A DNA stretch of 9,754 bases from Cohaesibacteraceae bacterium. GTDB lineage: Bacteria; Pseudomonadota; Alphaproteobacteria; Rhizobiales; Cohaesibacteraceae. The stretch's first letter is position 1; every line of letters starts with the position of its first letter. A model generated the notes under the pieces. That model saw nothing but the letters and a program-made list of their open reading frames with translations, did not search any database and was not told the origin of the DNA. Both the position numbers and the translations under genes were made by a program. Location: NCBI GenBank assembly GCA_016764535.1, contig JAESRR010000168.1:11268-21021 (forward strand), written 5' to 3'. Shown one piece after another: positions 1 through 7,500 of the stretch.

Positions 1-1
1 C

Positions 2-739
2 CTGATGATGGACGTAACGGTCAAGGGGATGTTTTGGCTGTTACAGGCGGCCAAAACAAATGACATTGAAAAATTTGTCCTGCTTGGTGGCGATGCAGCA
101 ATTGGGCATTACTTTTATCCAGCTCCTGCGCCATTAAACGAAGACACACCCTTTAGAGCAACACCTGGATGTTATGGTCTTTCAAAAGTTCTGGAAGAAG
201 TGATGCTGAACCAGTTCCACATTCAATATGGATTGAACACCATCTGCCTGCGTTCGCCCTGGATTATGGCGGAAGATGATTTGAAAATGGCTTTGACATT
301 TGGAGACGACGTATTTGGGTCACCCAGATGGCATGAATTTGTAGAACCGGAAGAAGCGCTACGCCTGGAAAGAAAAAATGCCATACCTCTGGCGCTTGAT
401 GTCAAAAATATCCCGCTCAAACGCAATTGTATTGCCATTGAAGATGTCATCGACGCGCTTGAATTTGCAATTCAAACGGATATTGCCGGGAATGAAACAT
501 TCCAGTTGGCAATGGATGAACCGCTGGATTATGGCACCCTCGCCGATTATCTGAATAACCAATATGGATATCCGGTTATCCGGGTTCCAACCCCATATCA
601 TTCAATACGACTAGACAACAAAAAAGCACGGCAGCAACTGGGATGGCGACCACAAATAGATACTTTCGAGCTGGCCGATCGAGCATGGAGTTTCCAGCGG
701 GAAGGCAATCCCCGCAAGGCAATTGTTTATCCAGGCTAA
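2..739 (+). CDS. Extended SDR: NAD(P)-dependent epimerase/dehydratase-like protein, 5' truncated
   Basis: Rossmann-fold sugar or sugar-derivative epimerase, dehydratase or dehydrogenase; the substrate cannot be told. The frame is open to the window edge, and the first visible residues match the helix that follows the cofactor-binding half of extended SDRs, so about 60-90 N-terminal residues, including GxxGxxG, lie outside. The ATG codons at 5 and 8 are internal. Counting from ATG 5, the catalytic pair is Tyr57 and Lys61 in YGLSK, followed by LRSPW (83-87), where substrate-binding loops begin. The C-terminus has the usual Lys-Ala-Arg then LGW segment of the family (about 209-217). The catalytic Ser/Thr, expected five residues before the Gly of AAIG, is a Gly within GGDAAIG (see findings). 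The stop codon directly abuts that of the convergent RpiR gene. By context it probably serves a carbohydrate pathway with the neighbouring ABC and RpiR genes; this is inference. Confidence 0.85.
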   Translation: MMMDVTVKGMFWLLQAAKTNDIEKFVLLGGDAAIGHYFYPAPAPLNEDTPFRATPGCYGLSKVLEEVMLNQFHIQYGLNTICLRSPWIMAEDDLKMALTFGDDVFGSPRWHEFVEPEEALRLERKNAIPLALDVKNIPLKRNCIAIEDVIDALEFAIQTDIAGNETFQLAMDEPLDYGTLADYLNNQYGYPVIRVPTPYHSIRLDNKKARQQLGWRPQIDTFELADRAWSFQREGNPRKAIVYPG

Positions 740-1621
740 TCAGTCACCCAAAGGCATCGACGGATCATTATGGTTGGCAGTGGTAAGGCTCATCTTGATA
801 CGTCGCATATTTTCCAACGCTACGGGACCTACTTTTTCCGCTGTCTTGAGAGCAATAATGTCTCCAAGCGCCAGCAAGGCAAACCGGGTTGATGACGGTT
901 TGTAATAATTACCATCTTCCGCATACTTAAAGGGAATACTTAAATCGGCCTGTTCGAATAATTCGGAACCTGGCGCAGTAACGGAAAATGTTTCCGCTCC
1001 GTATTCTGATGCTATGCGCAGGGAATCACAGACCGATGGTGAATTCCCCGAAACAGAAAACCCGATCACAGCTGTTGTTTCTGTTGAAAGTGCAGCATTC
1101 ATCCGCTGAATTTGTGCATCATTTTCGGAAGTTACATTCAGTCCCAGCCGAAACAGTCGAAATCGTAACTCTTCCGCTATGAAAGAAGAAATTCCGCCGG
1201 TTCCAAATATGAAAATTTTGTCGGCGGTGGCAAAGCGATTGGCGATCCGCTCAATCTTGTGCTCATCGACCGATTGCTCAATATAATTCAGAGCATTGTG
1301 AGCCTGTCTGCAAACTGCGAGAACGGCACGGCTCTTGCCAAGATCGATAGTTTCGCCGATAGAATCCATAAATGCGCCACCGATAACCAGCGCCTGGGCC
1401 AATTGAATTTTGAGATCCCGGGTACCCCGAAATCCCATCCGCGTCGCAAGTCGCGTAACCGTGGGTTCGCTCACGCCGGCAGTTTCCGCAATTTCGGCGA
1501 TCGGGGCATGGGCTGCCCATTTAACATCTGCAAGAACCACTTTTGCCAAATGCCGTTCCGCCCGGGCCCCGTTTTCCGAACGTTGTCGCAACAGTGTTAT
1601 GACATCAAGTGGCTGGTTCAA
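740..1621 (-). CDS. MurR/RpiR-family transcriptional regulator, HexR-like (HTH plus SIS)
   Basis: A 293-residue cytoplasmic DNA-binding repressor or activator that is expected to sense a sugar phosphate. The N-terminal RpiR-type helix-turn-helix spans about 39-72, with recognition helix SEPTVTRLATRMGF and then the family's Lys-x-Gln-Leu-Ala-Gln run. A SIS domain covers about 125-260, with the phosphosugar loop seen as FGTGGISS (139-146) and the second loop as SVSGNSPS (189-196). The SEPTV helix and the C-terminal half resemble E. coli HexR as I remember it. The start is TTG: this codon overlaps the upstream ATPase stop (TTGA) and is preceded by AGGA eight bases away, while the next ATG would remove the helix-turn-helix. 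It is second gene after the ABC ATPase, so it probably controls that operon and sugar genes nearby. Family assignment is firm; the effector is unknown. Confidence 0.93.
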   Translation of the reverse strand: MNQPLDVITLLRQRSENGARAERHLAKVVLADVKWAAHAPIAEIAETAGVSEPTVTRLATRMGFRGTRDLKIQLAQALVIGGAFMDSIGETIDLGKSRAVLAVCRQAHNALNYIEQSVDEHKIERIANRFATADKIFIFGTGGISSFIAEELRFRLFRLGLNVTSENDAQIQRMNAALSTETTAVIGFSVSGNSPSVCDSLRIASEYGAETFSVTAPGSELFEQADLSIPFKYAEDGNYYKPSSTRFALLALGDIIALKTAEKVGPVALENMRRIKMSLTTANHNDPSMPLGD

Positions 1622-2688
1622 ATTCGATTTCCTGTTTGCTGATCAAATAGATGCACATTGTCAGGGTCGACTGTCAACCACAGCCGATCGCTTGTTGCAC
1701 AATCGGGTCTTCCCTGCATGGCACATCGAACTGTGTGATCGTTCACCTTACCAAATAAATGCGTTTCCGAACCAGTTGATTCCCTGAAATCAATTTGAAA
1801 AGACGCAACACCGGGTGTCGATTGAACACTGAACATATCAGGCCGAATACCGGCTGCAACTGGCGTACCATTTTGAATTTCCTGCTGTTTCACATCAAGC
1901 TTCTGCCCGTGCCCAAGATCAATCCATGCCCTGCTATCATTACGGGCGTAGGTTCCATCCAGAAAATTCATCGCGGGCGACCCCAAAAACCCGGCAACAA
2001 ATTTGTTAGCCGGATGATCATATAATTCAAGCGGAGTTCCAAACTGTTCGATACGACCCTCATTCATGATCACGATCCGGTCAGCCATAGTCATCGCTTC
2101 TACCTGATCATGGGTCACATAAAGGGTCGTTGTCCCGAGCCTTTTTTGCATTGATTTGATTTCGCCCCGCATTTCACCGCGCAAATGTGCATCAAGATTG
2201 GACAATGGCTCATCAAACAAAAACAAATCCGGATCACGGACAATGGCCCGTCCCATTGCCACTCTCTGCCGCTGGCCGCCCGACAGTTCCGATGGCATGC
2301 GATCAAGATAGGGACCAAGGTTCAGAATATCGACAGCTTTCTTGAGGCTGTTCTGCGACGAAACCTTGTCCTCGCCACGCACCTGTGGCCCAAAAAGGAT
2401 ATTCTGCGCCACCGTCAAGTGGGGAAACAATGCATATGACTGAAAAACCAGCGCAATATTACGTTTTTGCGGTGGCAATTCATTTGCGCGCTTGCCATGA
2501 ATGCGCAATTCACCCGAGCTAATGTCTTCCAGCCCCGCAACCATACGCAACAATGTGGACTTTCCGCAGCCTGACGGGCCAACAATTACGATAAACTCGC
2601 CCTGTTTCACAGACAGTGACAAATCCTTGATAATTTCCAGACCGCCAAAGACCTTTCCAATACGATCCAGTTCCAGATTTTCCATCAT
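1618..2688 (-). CDS. Sugar ABC transporter ATP-binding protein (MalK/UgpC type, CUT1)
   Basis: Hydrolyses ATP at the inner face of the membrane to drive a binding-protein-dependent importer, most likely for a sugar, oligosaccharide or glycerol-phosphate-like compound. The 356 residues are full length for the CUT1 class. Visible in order: Walker A GPSGCGKST (37-45), Q-loop Gln83, signature LSGGQ (135-139), Walker B LFLFDE with catalytic Glu160, D-loop SNLDA (163-167) and switch His193 in THDQ. A C-terminal regulatory OB-fold (about 236-356) carries GIRPD (280-284) and a GSETHLFG stretch (306-313), both typical of MalK/UgpC. Two consecutive ATGs are possible starts: GGGAG lies 5 bases before the first and 8 before the second, so the second (2685) is equally plausible. 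It is first in a two-gene operon with the RpiR regulator. No permease or binding-protein gene is in the window. Confidence 0.95.
   Translation of the reverse strand: MMENLELDRIGKVFGGLEIIKDLSLSVKQGEFIVIVGPSGCGKSTLLRMVAGLEDISSGELRIHGKRANELPPQKRNIALVFQSYALFPHLTVAQNILFGPQVRGEDKVSSQNSLKKAVDILNLGPYLDRMPSELSGGQRQRVAMGRAIVRDPDLFLFDEPLSNLDAHLRGEMRGEIKSMQKRLGTTTLYVTHDQVEAMTMADRIVIMNEGRIEQFGTPLELYDHPANKFVAGFLGSPAMNFLDGTYARNDSRAWIDLGHGQKLDVKQQEIQNGTPVAAGIRPDMFSVQSTPGVASFQIDFRESTGSETHLFGKVNDHTVRCAMQGRPDCATSDRLWLTVDPDNVHLFDQQTGNRI
1628..1633 (-). promoter_or_regulatory. Ribosome binding site for the RpiR gene (decides the TTG start)
   Basis: On the minus strand this reads AGGAAA. Its AGGA core lies 8 bases before the TTG at 1621-1619. 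It sits inside the last codons of the ABC ATPase gene, as expected for translational coupling through the TTGA overlap. Confidence 0.6.
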
Positions 2689-2775
2689 TATAGCTCCCGG
2701 TATTTCCGATATTGCGTAGATTGCATTACAAATATTGGTTTAATTACTTATTGGCACAAAATCCAGTATAATTTG

Positions 2776-2788
2776 GTAATATTATTAC
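2776..2788. promoter_or_regulatory. Candidate HexR/RpiR-type operator palindrome
   Basis: Perfect 13-bp palindrome GTAATATTATTAC, that is GTAAT-N3-ATTAC. The HexR consensus as I recall it is TGTAAT-N3-ATTACA; here the right outer A matches (2789) and the left outer base is G instead of T. It lies 88 bases ahead of the ABC ATPase start and just upstream of the minus-strand TATACT, where a bound repressor could block polymerase. The RpiR-family gene in the same operon has a HexR-like recognition helix, so autoregulation is the natural reading. The match and its position are seen; the function is inferred. Confidence 0.45.
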
Positions 2789-2840
2789 ATATTTGAAATT
2801 GAGAGCACACTTGTGACAAGACTCATTTTTGGAGTGGCTC

Positions 2841-2869
2841 TTGAATGTATGTGCATAGCAACATATATG
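2841..2869 (+). promoter_or_regulatory. Possible promoter of the MarR-efflux cassette
   Basis: TTGAAT (2841-2846) and TATATG (2864-2869) are separated by 17 bases, each matching four of six consensus positions. Transcription would begin just before the Shine-Dalgarno sequence, leaving a very short leader, which weakens the case. An inverted repeat overlaps the spacer and the -10. Confidence 0.3.
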
Positions 2870-2870
2870 C
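2853..2870. promoter_or_regulatory. Candidate MarR operator (GCATA-N8-TATGC)
   Basis: Inverted repeat with 5-bp arms around an 8-bp spacer, 18 bp in all, overlapping the putative -10 and ending 17 bases ahead of the MarR start. MarR proteins commonly bind roughly 16-20-bp inverted repeats in their own promoters. Arms this short can arise by chance in AT-rich DNA. Confidence 0.3.
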
Positions 2871-2876
2871 TGGTTA

Positions 2877-2882
2877 AAGGAG
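2877..2882 (+). promoter_or_regulatory. Ribosome binding site for MarR (decides the start)
   Basis: AAGGAG, a near-perfect Shine-Dalgarno sequence, five bases before ATG 2888. The frame is open further upstream to a GTG at 2813, but no comparable site serves that start, so 2888 is chosen. Confidence 0.8.
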
Positions 2883-2887
2883 CGCCC

Positions 2888-3331
2888 ATGAACAAGCCAG
2901 CACATATGAAAGAAAGATGTATCGGCTTTGCAGTTCGTTCCGCGTCCAGACACCTGGTTCAGAAATATGATGATGCGCTCAAACCCGCTAAACTCACCAG
3001 CGGGCAGTTTGCAGTTCTTGCTGCATTGTCCAGTGTTGGCCGCGCTCCATTGGGTTTGCTCGCCACCGGACTTCATATGGACAGAACCACGCTGACAAAA
3101 TATGCCCGTGCTCTTGTCAAGCGCGAGCTTATTGATGTGCAACCACATCCGGAAGACGCTCGCAGCAAGGTACTTTCCCTGACAGATTTGGGGCGAAAAA
3201 AGTTCGCAGATGCAATGCCATTTTGGGAAGAAGCGCAAACCAGCGCCCTCAAGCGGCTTAGCGAAAATGGTTTGAGCGAAGACGGACTGGCCCTTTTTAA
3301 AAAACAACTGGCGTTGCTCGCTGAGGACTAA
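2888..3331 (+). CDS. MarR-family winged-helix transcriptional regulator
   Basis: 147 residues, the usual MarR length, acting as a cytoplasmic dimeric repressor. The N-terminal dimerisation helix (about 8-33) leads into a segment of the LTSGQFAVLAAL type (37-48). The recognition-helix region is MDRTTLTKYARALVKRELI (64-82), and the wing carries the family's Asp-x-Arg as PEDARSKVLSLT (88-99), followed by LGRKKF. The only cysteine is Cys11, at the start of the first helix, near where OhrR-type MarR proteins carry their redox cysteine but not in register with it. It lies 89 bases ahead of the efflux adaptor gene on the same strand, so it most likely represses the pump operon and itself, with release by a pump substrate or a reactive compound. 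Family is firm; ligand unknown. Confidence 0.93.
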   Translation: MNKPAHMKERCIGFAVRSASRHLVQKYDDALKPAKLTSGQFAVLAALSSVGRAPLGLLATGLHMDRTTLTKYARALVKRELIDVQPHPEDARSKVLSLTDLGRKKFADAMPFWEEAQTSALKRLSENGLSEDGLALFKKQLALLAED

Positions 3332-3407
3332 CACCTCAAGCAACAGTTCAGTTCAATTTCGGCCAATGATCCGTCCGAATGACAATTTATGTGACTATGC
3401 ACCTAAC

Positions 3408-3411
3408 AGGA
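3408..3411 (+). promoter_or_regulatory. Ribosome binding site for the adaptor gene (decides the start)
   Basis: AGGA, nine bases before ATG 3421. The in-frame ATG at 3379 has no purine-rich site ahead of it. Starting at 3421 also puts the positively charged end directly before the hydrophobic segment, as a membrane anchor needs. Confidence 0.55.
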
Positions 3412-3420
3412 ATACAGCCG

Positions 3421-4572
3421 ATGTTTGGTAAAATACTGGCCTTTACAACAAAAATGATCGTGGGAGTATCTTTCCTGGGTGTGCTAGCGGCAGGAACACT
3501 GTTTTTGCATTTGCGGGCCGGGGAAACACGCGCTGCAGCAATTATTGAACCGCGCCCTGTTCCCGTCGCCAGTCTCACACTTGCCATGCAGCATACCTAT
3601 TTGGTCAATGATCGGTTTATTGGGCGTCTTGAACCTGCGCGCCAGACCTCTCTTGCATTCGAGCGCGGTGGCCTCGTAACCTCGGTTCTGTTTGACGAAG
3701 GCGCTTTGGTGGAAAAAAATGCCCTCGTTGCAACTCTTGATGACAGTTTGTTGAATGCAGAAAAGTCAAAATTGCTGGCGCAGGGTGATCAGATAAAGGC
3801 CCGCCTCGAACTGGCCCGGCTCACACAAAGCCGCCAAAAAGAATTGCAGAAAAAGGGTCATGCCAGTTTGCAAAAATTTGATGCCGCGCGCCTCAATGTC
3901 AAAGCCATCGAGGGTGAATTCGCTGCATTGAAGGCTTCAATTAACCGGCTTGATATTGATATCGAAAAACTCAAAATTCTCGCGCCTTTCCCGGGCACCA
4001 TTGCAACGCGTTTTGTTGACCCCGGTACAGTCGTCAACGCTGGCACAGCGCTTGTGGAGCTGCTCGAAACAACCCGTCCACAGGCACGCCTTGGGCTTTC
4101 ACCAATTACCGCGGCTGCTCTACAGGTCGGTGAGACAGTCTCGCTAATATCCGCCGGACACAAATTCGATGGCATCGTCAAATCCATTCGACCGGACATT
4201 CAATCCGCGACACGCACTGTGAGCACGCTGGTTGATCTTCCTGCAGATACGCTTTCCAGACTGGCGCTCCATTTAGGAGATATTGTCGAGCTTCACATAA
4301 CCCGCGAAATTCAAACAAGAGGCTACTGGATACCTGTTTCAGCCCTCACCGAGGGAGAACGTGGACTCTGGTCTGTTCTGACGCTGGCCAAAAACAATGA
4401 CGGTAGATGGGTTACAGGGCTGGAAGCCGTTGAAATTATCCACATGCAGGATGAAAGGGTATTTGTGCGCGGCACGCTGCGTGACGGTCAATTGATCATT
4501 CCCACGGGGCGAAATCGCGTTATTGCCGGTCAGGTCGTTACGCTGGCAGATACCGGGGAGCAACCTTCATGA
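3421..4572 (+). CDS. RND efflux pump periplasmic adaptor (membrane fusion protein)
   Basis: Links an inner-membrane RND permease to an outer-membrane channel. From ATG 3421 it has 383 residues; an alternative start at 3379 would add 14. A hydrophobic stretch at about 12-30 acts as anchor or signal; there is no cysteine, so it is not a lipoprotein. The lipoyl half-motifs are near GLVTSVLFDEGALV (84-97) and LAPFPGTIATRFVDPGTVV (187-205). Between them lies an alpha-helical hairpin of about 75 residues, whose tip has R138-x3-L142-x6-S149, matching the RLS motif that docks AcrA-type adaptors to TolC. Beta-barrel and membrane-proximal domains follow to the C-terminus. The stop overlaps the permease start (ATGA), so the two are translationally coupled. 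The substrate cannot be deduced. Confidence 0.92.
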   Translation: MFGKILAFTTKMIVGVSFLGVLAAGTLFLHLRAGETRAAAIIEPRPVPVASLTLAMQHTYLVNDRFIGRLEPARQTSLAFERGGLVTSVLFDEGALVEKNALVATLDDSLLNAEKSKLLAQGDQIKARLELARLTQSRQKELQKKGHASLQKFDAARLNVKAIEGEFAALKASINRLDIDIEKLKILAPFPGTIATRFVDPGTVVNAGTALVELLETTRPQARLGLSPITAAALQVGETVSLISAGHKFDGIVKSIRPDIQSATRTVSTLVDLPADTLSRLALHLGDIVELHITREIQTRGYWIPVSALTEGERGLWSVLTLAKNNDGRWVTGLEAVEIIHMQDERVFVRGTLRDGQLIIPTGRNRVIAGQVVTLADTGEQPS

Positions 4573-7500
4573 ACGATTTGTTTTATCGAAATCCCCGTTT
4601 GTTGTTTTTGGTTCTCGGCGTGGTAATCGCCATGGCTGCATCGGCTATCAATCAAATCAGTCGTCAGGAAGATCCGACCATCACCAATATATTCGCCACT
4701 ATCGTTACCCCGTTTCCTGGCGCAGAACCCTCACGCGTTGAAGCACTCGTGACAGAAAATATTGAGCAGCGTCTTCGCGAAATTCCCGAGATAGACGAAA
4801 TTAAATCAACCTCCCGAACCGGCGTTTCAGTTATTGCAGTCAAACTATCCCTCTATTTAAAGAAAGATCGTATTGAAAACGTCTGGTCTGAAATTCGCGA
4901 TGCCCTGGGCGATGCTTCAAAATCATTCCCGCAAGGCATTGCCGACCCGGTTCTTGACATCGACAGGGCGGGCACCTTCACAACGATCAGTGCGATTGTT
5001 ATGCGAGATGGTTACACCCCCAATCCCCTGATCCAGCGACGTTACGCTGAGTTATTGCAGGACCGTTTGCGCGAGGTGAAGAATACCAAACTGGTTCGTC
5101 TGTGGGGGCAACAGCAACAGGAAATCGAAGTCACTCTGGATCGGGCAAAACTCGCAGCCAGTGGTCTGTCTTTTGATGCAGTTTCAAACGCAATTACGAA
5201 TGCAGATGCCAAGGTGCGCGCCGGAAATATGAACAGTATTTCACAAAATCTACTGGTCGAATTGTCCGGTGAAATCCGGGATTTGCAACGTATTCGCAAC
5301 ATTCCGCTCGTCACGGATCAATATGGCGGAACGCTACATATTGGTGATATCGCCAGCGTCAAACGTACTATTCGTCGGCCTTCAGCCCAGCTTGCTTTTG
5401 CAGATGGCGAACCTGCCATACTTATTGGCGCCAGGATGGAGGATGACCGGCAGGTTGATGTCTGGACGCAGGATATTCGTACTGTCATGGAGGGGTTCAA
5501 GACCAGCCTCCCTGACGGGCTTGAGCTTCGTCTGGTATTTGACCAGAACGTTTATACAAAACACAGATTTCAATCTCTGGGACTTAATCTGGGCATCGGC
5601 GTTGGCCTTGTCGTGCTTGTGTTATTTGTCACTCTTGGCTGGCGCGCAGCCGCAGTTGTTGCAACAATAATCCCGCTGGCAACGCTGATTTCCATATCCA
5701 TTATGAATTTTGTCGGTCTGCCAATACAACAAATGTCTGTCACCGGACTGATTGTTGCTCTTGGTTTGCTGGTTGATGCGGCCATCGTGATGTCAGACGA
5801 AATCAAACGACGGCTGGAAGATGGCATGCAAGCCGTCAAAGCGGTTGGTGAATCCGTCAACCGGTTGTGGGCCCCCTTGCTGGCATCCACTGTCACCACA
5901 GTTCTGGCCTTTATGCCGATGGCTTTATTGCCGGGACCTGCCGGAGATTTTGTCGGTTCAATCGCGTGGTCTGTAATCATTATGCTGGTGGTCTCGTTCG
6001 TTCTTGCAATCACCATCACACCCGCTATCGCGGGCCGGTTTCTCAACAACGGATCGGTTCAAAGTTCCATGTTGAGCTCCGGCATCCGGTTACCACGCAT
6101 TGAAAAGCTGTTCGATAAATTGTTGCATTTGTCTCTGCGACACAAAGTCTTGAGCATCACCGGAGCGCTGGTTTTACCCTTGATGGGTTTTGCAGCATTC
6201 CCGACACTCACTGCCCAGTTCTTTCCAGGTGTTGATCGCGACCAGTTCTACATCCAGGTATCGCAACCCGGTGGCACTTCTATCGAGGCAAGCCAAAAAC
6301 TGGCAGTTAAAATCGACACATATTTGCGTCAGCAAACCGACATCAAAAAACTCACATGGGTGGTGGGTGAAAGTGCACCTGCATTTTACTACAACATGCA
6401 AATGAACCAGGACGGCATTCCTGCATTTGCCGAGGCGCTGGTTACCACAACTTCGCCACAGGCTACAGGTAGATTAATCCCGCAATTGCAAATTGCTCTT
6501 GATCAAAAATTTCCGCAAGCCCGCATTCTGGTGCAAGGGCTCGTGCAGGGTCCTCCGGTAGACGCACCGGTTGAGCTTCGCCTCGTTGGCCCGGATCTTG
6601 ATACATTGAGAACGCTGGGCATGGACATTCGGCGTTTGATGACCCGTGTGCCGGATATCACCCACTCCCGGGCCAATCTCATTGGTGCTGATCCCAAAAT
6701 CAAATTCAACCTTGATGAAGAAAAAGTACGTCTGGCCGGACTGACGCTGGGAGAAGTAGCCCGCCAGATTGAAACTGCACTAAACGGCACTCTTGGTGGT
6801 TCACTCATTGAAGCAACCGAGGAAATGCCGGTTCGGGTACGCCTGTCCCGGACAAATCGAAACTCTGTCGACGCCCTGCGATCACTGATGATAATGCCAC
6901 AGGGAGCGAATTCTCTCGTGGCAAATAATATTTTCCCCGGCATCCCCCTCACCGCACTTGGTTCCCTTGATCTTGTGCCTTCCGACAGCCCCATATCCAG
7001 GCGCAATGGCGAACGGGTCAACACTATTCAGGGGTTTGTGGTACTTGGAGTTCTACCCGAGGAAGCCCTGAAAAAGGTCCAGGCTGAACTTGCAAAATCG
7101 CCGGTTGTCCTTCCTCAAGGCTACAGGATGGAACTGGGAGGCGACGCTGACGCTCGTCAGGAAACCGCGACCAATATGGCAAAGTCGGCAGGCATGGTGA
7201 TTATCCTGACAATCATCACCATTTTCCTCACTTATTGGTCATACCGGCTGTCGATCATTACATTCCTTGTAGCCGGTCTATCCATGGGACTTAGCCTGTT
7301 GGCGTTGGCAATATTCCAGCATCCATTTGGCATTACGGCTCTTATCGGTGCGATTGGTTCCATCGGCGTGTCTGTCAATGCCGCGATCATCATTCTCACC
7401 GCCCTTCAGGAAGATGAGGCAGCGATGGCTGGAGATATCAGCGGCATTGTTCGTGTGGTTAGTCGTTCGGCGCGTCACATTATTTCAACGACGATCACCA

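Larger units (their letters stand above)
2689..2887. promoter_or_regulatory. Divergent AT-rich control region between ABC ATPase and MarR genes
   Basis: About 199 bp that must hold the promoters of two divergent transcription units. It is clearly richer in A+T than the flanking genes. On the minus strand TATACT (plus-strand positions 2765-2770) is a good -10 candidate for the ATPase gene, though no convincing -35 precedes it. On the plus strand TATAAT occurs at 2767-2772, also without a good -35. TATTGG is repeated in direct orientation at 2733-2738 and 2749-2754. The two clearest sub-elements are listed separately. Confidence 0.6.

Noticed and set aside
902..912. GTAAT-A-ATTAC palindrome as a second HexR-type site
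   Set aside because: The half-sites are one base apart instead of three, and it falls inside the RpiR coding sequence at Asn-Tyr-Tyr codons, so it is most likely chance.
2813..2887. N-terminal extension of the MarR protein from GTG 2813
   Set aside because: No Shine-Dalgarno sequence precedes it, the extra residues do not resemble MarR proteins, and AAGGAG stands directly before ATG 2888.
3320..3341. GC-TGAGG / CCTCA-A-GC hairpin over the MarR stop codon as a terminator or attenuator
   Set aside because: The stem is short and bulged and no T-run follows; MarR and the adaptor gene probably share a transcript.
2744..3343. A 199-codon open frame on the minus strand covering the whole MarR gene and its promoter region
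   Set aside because: It lies antisense to a clear MarR gene with a strong Shine-Dalgarno sequence, its product has no recognisable domain, and it would run through the divergent promoter region. Treated as a shadow frame.
3379..3420. Longer adaptor start at ATG 3379
   Set aside because: There is no purine-rich site ahead of it, whereas ATG 3421 has AGGA nine bases upstream and gives a normal membrane anchor. It cannot be fully excluded.
5570..6049. A 159-codon minus-strand frame within the RND permease gene
   Set aside because: It is antisense to a conserved transmembrane region; its composition is what the reverse of hydrophobic codons yields.
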